Source: a virus. Taken from it: 40,603 bases of DNA. The position numbers were made by a program, and so were the translations under genes. Below the pieces are notes generated by a model. It did not search any database and was not told the DNA's origin. It worked only from the letters and a program-made list of their open reading frames with translations. How positions within the stretch are numbered: the first letter of the stretch is position 1; every line of letters starts with the position of its first letter. This document shows positions 39,001 through 40,603 of this stretch, piece after piece. The stretch covers positions 1 to 40,603 of the IMG/VR virus record IMGVR_UViG_3300010401_000023. The stretch is one strand, 5' to 3'.

Positions 39001-39076
39001 GTGTTTTGAAAATATCCGTGGTTACGTCAAGCCCACCAGATAAATCCGGTTGAAATGTAAGTTGCGTTTTACCCAC
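36017..39076 (-). CDS. Tail nozzle-like protein with three inserted beta-domains
   Basis: 1019 residues from a GTG start. The start (QLTFQPDLSGGLDVTTD) and the middle (STHVTGGWDMDDYCIISTDTDIYNLFG, KVGVIEQAAAVRIG, LLVQLP, YSLKYRAWGEIE) match the beta-propeller-like nozzle or stabilisation proteins of P22/T7-type tails. Three copies of one extra domain are inserted, at about residues 346-443, 450-558 and 763-863, marked by YNASASDIQTALEAL and GNVVVTG. The same domain sits in the head-tail adaptor (19-1014). It should form the distal tail with the adaptor. The nozzle identity is a pattern judgement. Confidence 0.68.
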   Translation of the reverse strand: MGKTQLTFQPDLSGGLDVTTDIFKTRPNAWSVAKNFMVGRPGGDVSGNPSWAGAAVTAPPMRNPPVDNSRPVYSYPSSIPKRFAIAHCDSRENWDFSDSTVYFKNNPISQYNDCINVDIQVGSPNTATLIFASPLDISGQYSNSDWVLKLDTYWTGGTSPNVKFLNSNSANFANYILQTFAMPFSLVRNFVFDTTGGSFDPTAVTSIEFTFPIGGTILRFSDLRFEHVSESGFITNVLQFGQGATASAPGGQSFANTTGISVIAGCQDMVLVGTYPFSYWLKIMVGFTQTSILDSPTGTNYYFAQYPNPNDPAQNFATLMSGADLVYQFKPNTNPQLSRVLAGLSEVQTLTLAGTPTSGDFKLTFIGQTTGTIAYNASASDIQTALEALSTIGTGNVVVTGSLATSIVITFAGTLGNVDQPIIAVTDNALLITGTAVTFSITYGGSIPPQVQTFIPNQPAISGDFQLSYRGNLTSVLPYNASASDIQTALNALPDAGNGNLNVTVTGDIATGFTIYLADYVISHMVNTGAAASTRYISVQNNTMDGAGSGVTVTIVETTKGDPGPTYRYQWTYKNMLFFAGNPLQPFSVAPSNVDDFTIFLAQNIIVVKSATSTHVTGGWDMDDYCIISTDTDIYNLFGSNSDSATGDFDLKRSKSKVGVIEQAAAVRIGPGLYFYSGEDIYAYNGVDSISITDSKIQQYLDNVPEGLRRAVTMTYNLERNVLLVQLPQPSSQPSVDANNYWITLTYSLKYRAWGEIEPTSISDIQQISLSDNPDEGSVRYTFKGQTTPTIPYNNYGIAPTYLENLSTIGAGNATLTEVGPFAPIIVSFKGYLGGVKQPLITVFSNSLKKNGSPITITITKIVDGGPTSAMICGLNMPSDGSESRTVFFQFGNNVLEWDCAAGEETITRSSLLQLAFNHMKSPSIQKDFMRYILNVRKVGSLTSSQISMYFFSNGNDSTPRQTLVGLQSSNGKLDTFVNGVSGDNLGVAFTIAGLRLGTDVHELSGYLAYWQAMEEIDG

Positions 39077-39079
39077 ACT

Positions 39080-39265
39080 TCAACCCCTTTTTTGAGCCTT
39101 CACCATTCCACGATGCGCCCATGCGCTCATTTTCTGCGCCCCATATTTTCTACGACCAGCAACGGCCATAATCGCAGAGGCCCGATCTTTGCTTAAGCCC
39201 TCTTTTTCTTCAATCTTCTTAACCCCCGAAGCAAACCTTCCGCCATGTCCAAGTCTCATGTCCAT
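39080..39265 (-). CDS. Small basic virion-associated protein
   Basis: 61 residues, AAGGAG before the ATG. GHGGRFASGVKKIEEKEGLS and KDRASAIMAVAGRRKYG are typical of a short Lys/Arg-rich phage protein family found near structural genes, and probably bind nucleic acid. Function unknown. Confidence 0.62.
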   Translation of the reverse strand: MDMRLGHGGRFASGVKKIEEKEGLSKDRASAIMAVAGRRKYGAQKMSAWAHRGMVKAQKRG

Positions 39266-39276
39266 TTGATAACTCC

Positions 39277-40488
39277 TTAAATGACGGGTACGGCGGTACG
39301 GTAAACATCGTTAGTGGCGTTACCGTCATTCCCGCCGATTAAATAGATTGAACCATTGAAAACGGAGGCGGTAGAATCAACTCTTGCGCTCCAAGAAGGA
39401 GTCGCTTCGGCACTCCAATTTCCGCCGTCAACCGTTCCCTGGATTTCGTTTACGTCATTAGTCCCGTTATATCCACCCAGGAAAAATAATTTCCCGTTCT
39501 GGTTTTGGTGGAATACCACGGACGCATAATCTCGCTTTTTAGCCGCATCGGAATTTGGAATAGCCTCTACCCATTGTTCCCCATCCTTGGAACTCCAAAC
39601 ATTGGGAAGCGTATCTCCCGATGAATTTTCTCCACCACCAATAAAAATCTTGCCCTGGAAGTAATTGGCGTTAAAGCTATCCCTCGCTTCAAACTCCGCA
39701 TTGGCTTTAACCAAAGTCCAAGTCACTCCATCGGCGGAACTCCAAACATCATTCAAAGAAGTGGAACCATCCCACCCTCCAATGATCCATATTTTCCCAA
39801 AAGCCACACAAGCCCCGAACCAAGCCCTTGCGGTGAATCCGGCAGACGGGCTTTCTTGAACCCATGTATCTCCATCAACGCTAGACCACACATCATTGTA
39901 GTAAGCATTATTGGCACTATTAAATCCACCGATAACCCACATCTTCCCGGCAAAGTTTAAGAATCCAAAATTTTCCCTGGCATCCCAGGCCCCCGAAACG
40001 GCGTTTTGATTCCAAGTTAGACCATCGGAGGTGTTCCACACATCATCAAAATCCGTAGCTCCAACTCCACCGGCTACATAAAGTTTGTTCCCAAAAATAA
40101 GCGAACCCGCACTACTTCTGGCACCGAATCCCGGCGTGGGCTGTTTGAGCCAAACCAAATTGTCATTCTTGACCCGATGAACCCCAACCTCAATATCCGC
40201 AAAGGTCGTGGAACCGCCAGAAACAACGGCGTTTAAAGGAAGCTGATCGGGATTAGACACGCCCGCACTAGGGAGGCGGAAGTCGGCATCAAAGACTTCC
40301 TTGAATTGGGCCACCATAGGGGAATCAGCATTAGGCCCGTACCCAATGGTAAGGGTTTGACCAGCGGGAAGGGCGTGAATGGTAACATGCAACGAGTCCA
40401 AATCCCAACGCTGTTCCGCATCCAGAATTTGAACGGTAGCCCCGTTCACAACCTTATTATAAAATTCAGTCCCGTAATTCGATTTCAT
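39277..40488 (-). CDS. Kelch-repeat beta-propeller protein
   Basis: 403 residues, the ATG preceded by AAGGGGG that lies in the terminal repeat, so the start is intact at both ends of the assembly. Residues 1-110 are an N-terminal beta domain. From about 112 to 400 there are six kelch-type blades, each with a GG in the strand pair and a NDVWSSxDGxxW-like end (for example GKLYVAGGVG..DVWNTSDGLTW, GKIWIIGGWDG..NDVWSSADGVTW). The gene lies between the head-tail adaptor and the nozzle protein, a place for tail or decoration proteins. Kelch propellers are rare in phage structural regions. It may bind receptor or host glycan. Confidence 0.74.
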   Translation of the reverse strand: MKSNYGTEFYNKVVNGATVQILDAEQRWDLDSLHVTIHALPAGQTLTIGYGPNADSPMVAQFKEVFDADFRLPSAGVSNPDQLPLNAVVSGGSTTFADIEVGVHRVKNDNLVWLKQPTPGFGARSSAGSLIFGNKLYVAGGVGATDFDDVWNTSDGLTWNQNAVSGAWDARENFGFLNFAGKMWVIGGFNSANNAYYNDVWSSVDGDTWVQESPSAGFTARAWFGACVAFGKIWIIGGWDGSTSLNDVWSSADGVTWTLVKANAEFEARDSFNANYFQGKIFIGGGENSSGDTLPNVWSSKDGEQWVEAIPNSDAAKKRDYASVVFHQNQNGKLFFLGGYNGTNDVNEIQGTVDGGNWSAEATPSWSARVDSTASVFNGSIYLIGGNDGNATNDVYRTAVPVI

Positions 40489-40603
40489 CTAATCCCCCTT
40501 AATCAGTTGGTGAAGGCCCTCGTAAAAAGGCCGGTGTTTCGTTTGTGTCTTGATCGGACGAAATGTAGTCCACCAAGTCCTTCTCGTATTGAGATTGCCA
40601 GTA
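40481..40603. repeat. Direct terminal repeat, right copy
   Basis: Exact copy of bases 1-123. Joining the two gives a 40480-bp circle in which the kelch gene follows the head-tail adaptor gene. Confidence 0.95.
40499..40603 (-). CDS. Second copy of the adaptor gene 3' end (partial)
   Basis: These bases repeat 19-123, the last 34 codons and stop of the head-tail adaptor gene. The gene is complete at the left end of the window, so this is only the overlap copy and not a second gene. Confidence 0.85.
   Translation of the reverse strand, partial: YWQSQYEKDLVDYISSDQDTNETPAFLRGPSPTD

Noticed and set aside
1-40603. CRISPR array, insertion sequence or antibiotic-resistance gene
   Set aside because: No regularly spaced repeats with unique spacers, no transposase with inverted ends and no resistance family were seen.

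Overview
The window is the complete genome of a tailed double-stranded DNA phage, assembled as a circle. Bases 1-123 are repeated exactly at 40481-40603, so the unit length is 40480 bp. The set of portal, scaffold, capsid, head-tail adaptor, nozzle-like tail protein and large internal virion protein, with no tape measure, sheath or tail tube gene that I recognise, points to a short-tailed (podovirus-like) virion. The host is not identifiable. Lipoprotein and Sec signals, many TTG starts, strong GGAGG ribosome sites and sigma70-type promoters suggest a bacterium with a Gram-negative-type envelope, and the Thr-Pro repeat protein recalls surface proteins of poorly cultivated aquatic phyla. That host reading is inference.

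There are two divergent gene blocks. From a promoter pair at about 10.57-10.67 kb, the minus strand carries the late genes. They run 10511 down to 19, then through the circle junction from 40488 down to 26416: small leading genes, TerS, a split TerL with a GroES-like gene between its halves, two zinc-ribbon proteins, portal, scaffold, capsid, two paralogous small capsid-associated proteins, head-tail adaptor, a kelch-propeller protein, a nozzle-like tail protein, internal virion proteins, Sec-signal surface or fibre proteins, and a tightly coupled lysis cassette ending in a lipoprotein. The plus strand (10779-26419) carries a DnaC-like loader, an initiator with internal iterons, about 1 kb of non-coding DNA full of palindromes, a string of tiny genes, a recombination module (Sak4-like ATPase, SSB-like protein, YqaJ exonuclease), a methyltransferase, a PP-loop protein, a probable structured RNA, a Lar-like protein, a tyrosine recombinase, a nuclease and a metallophosphoesterase. 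The blocks converge at 26416-26419, where one TTAA supplies both stop codons.

No DNA polymerase, primase or replicative helicase is visible, so the phage probably recruits the host replisome through its initiator and loader.

The most striking findings are: (1) a GroES co-chaperonin fused to an FmdB-like zinc ribbon, placed exactly between the ATPase and nuclease halves of the terminase; (2) an intergenic RNA candidate closed by a 22-bp helix with a possible internal pseudoknot (21196-21391); (3) three back-to-back 17-bp palindromes resembling Fur boxes in the 1-kb non-coding region; (4) a 284-nt out-of-frame TerS/TerL overlap covering a degenerate Walker A; (5) one beta-domain family inserted once in the adaptor and three times in the nozzle protein; (6) Sec-exported Thr-Pro stalk and fibre-like proteins in the late operon; and (7) a lysis cassette with two cell-wall enzymes and two hidden micro-ORFs.
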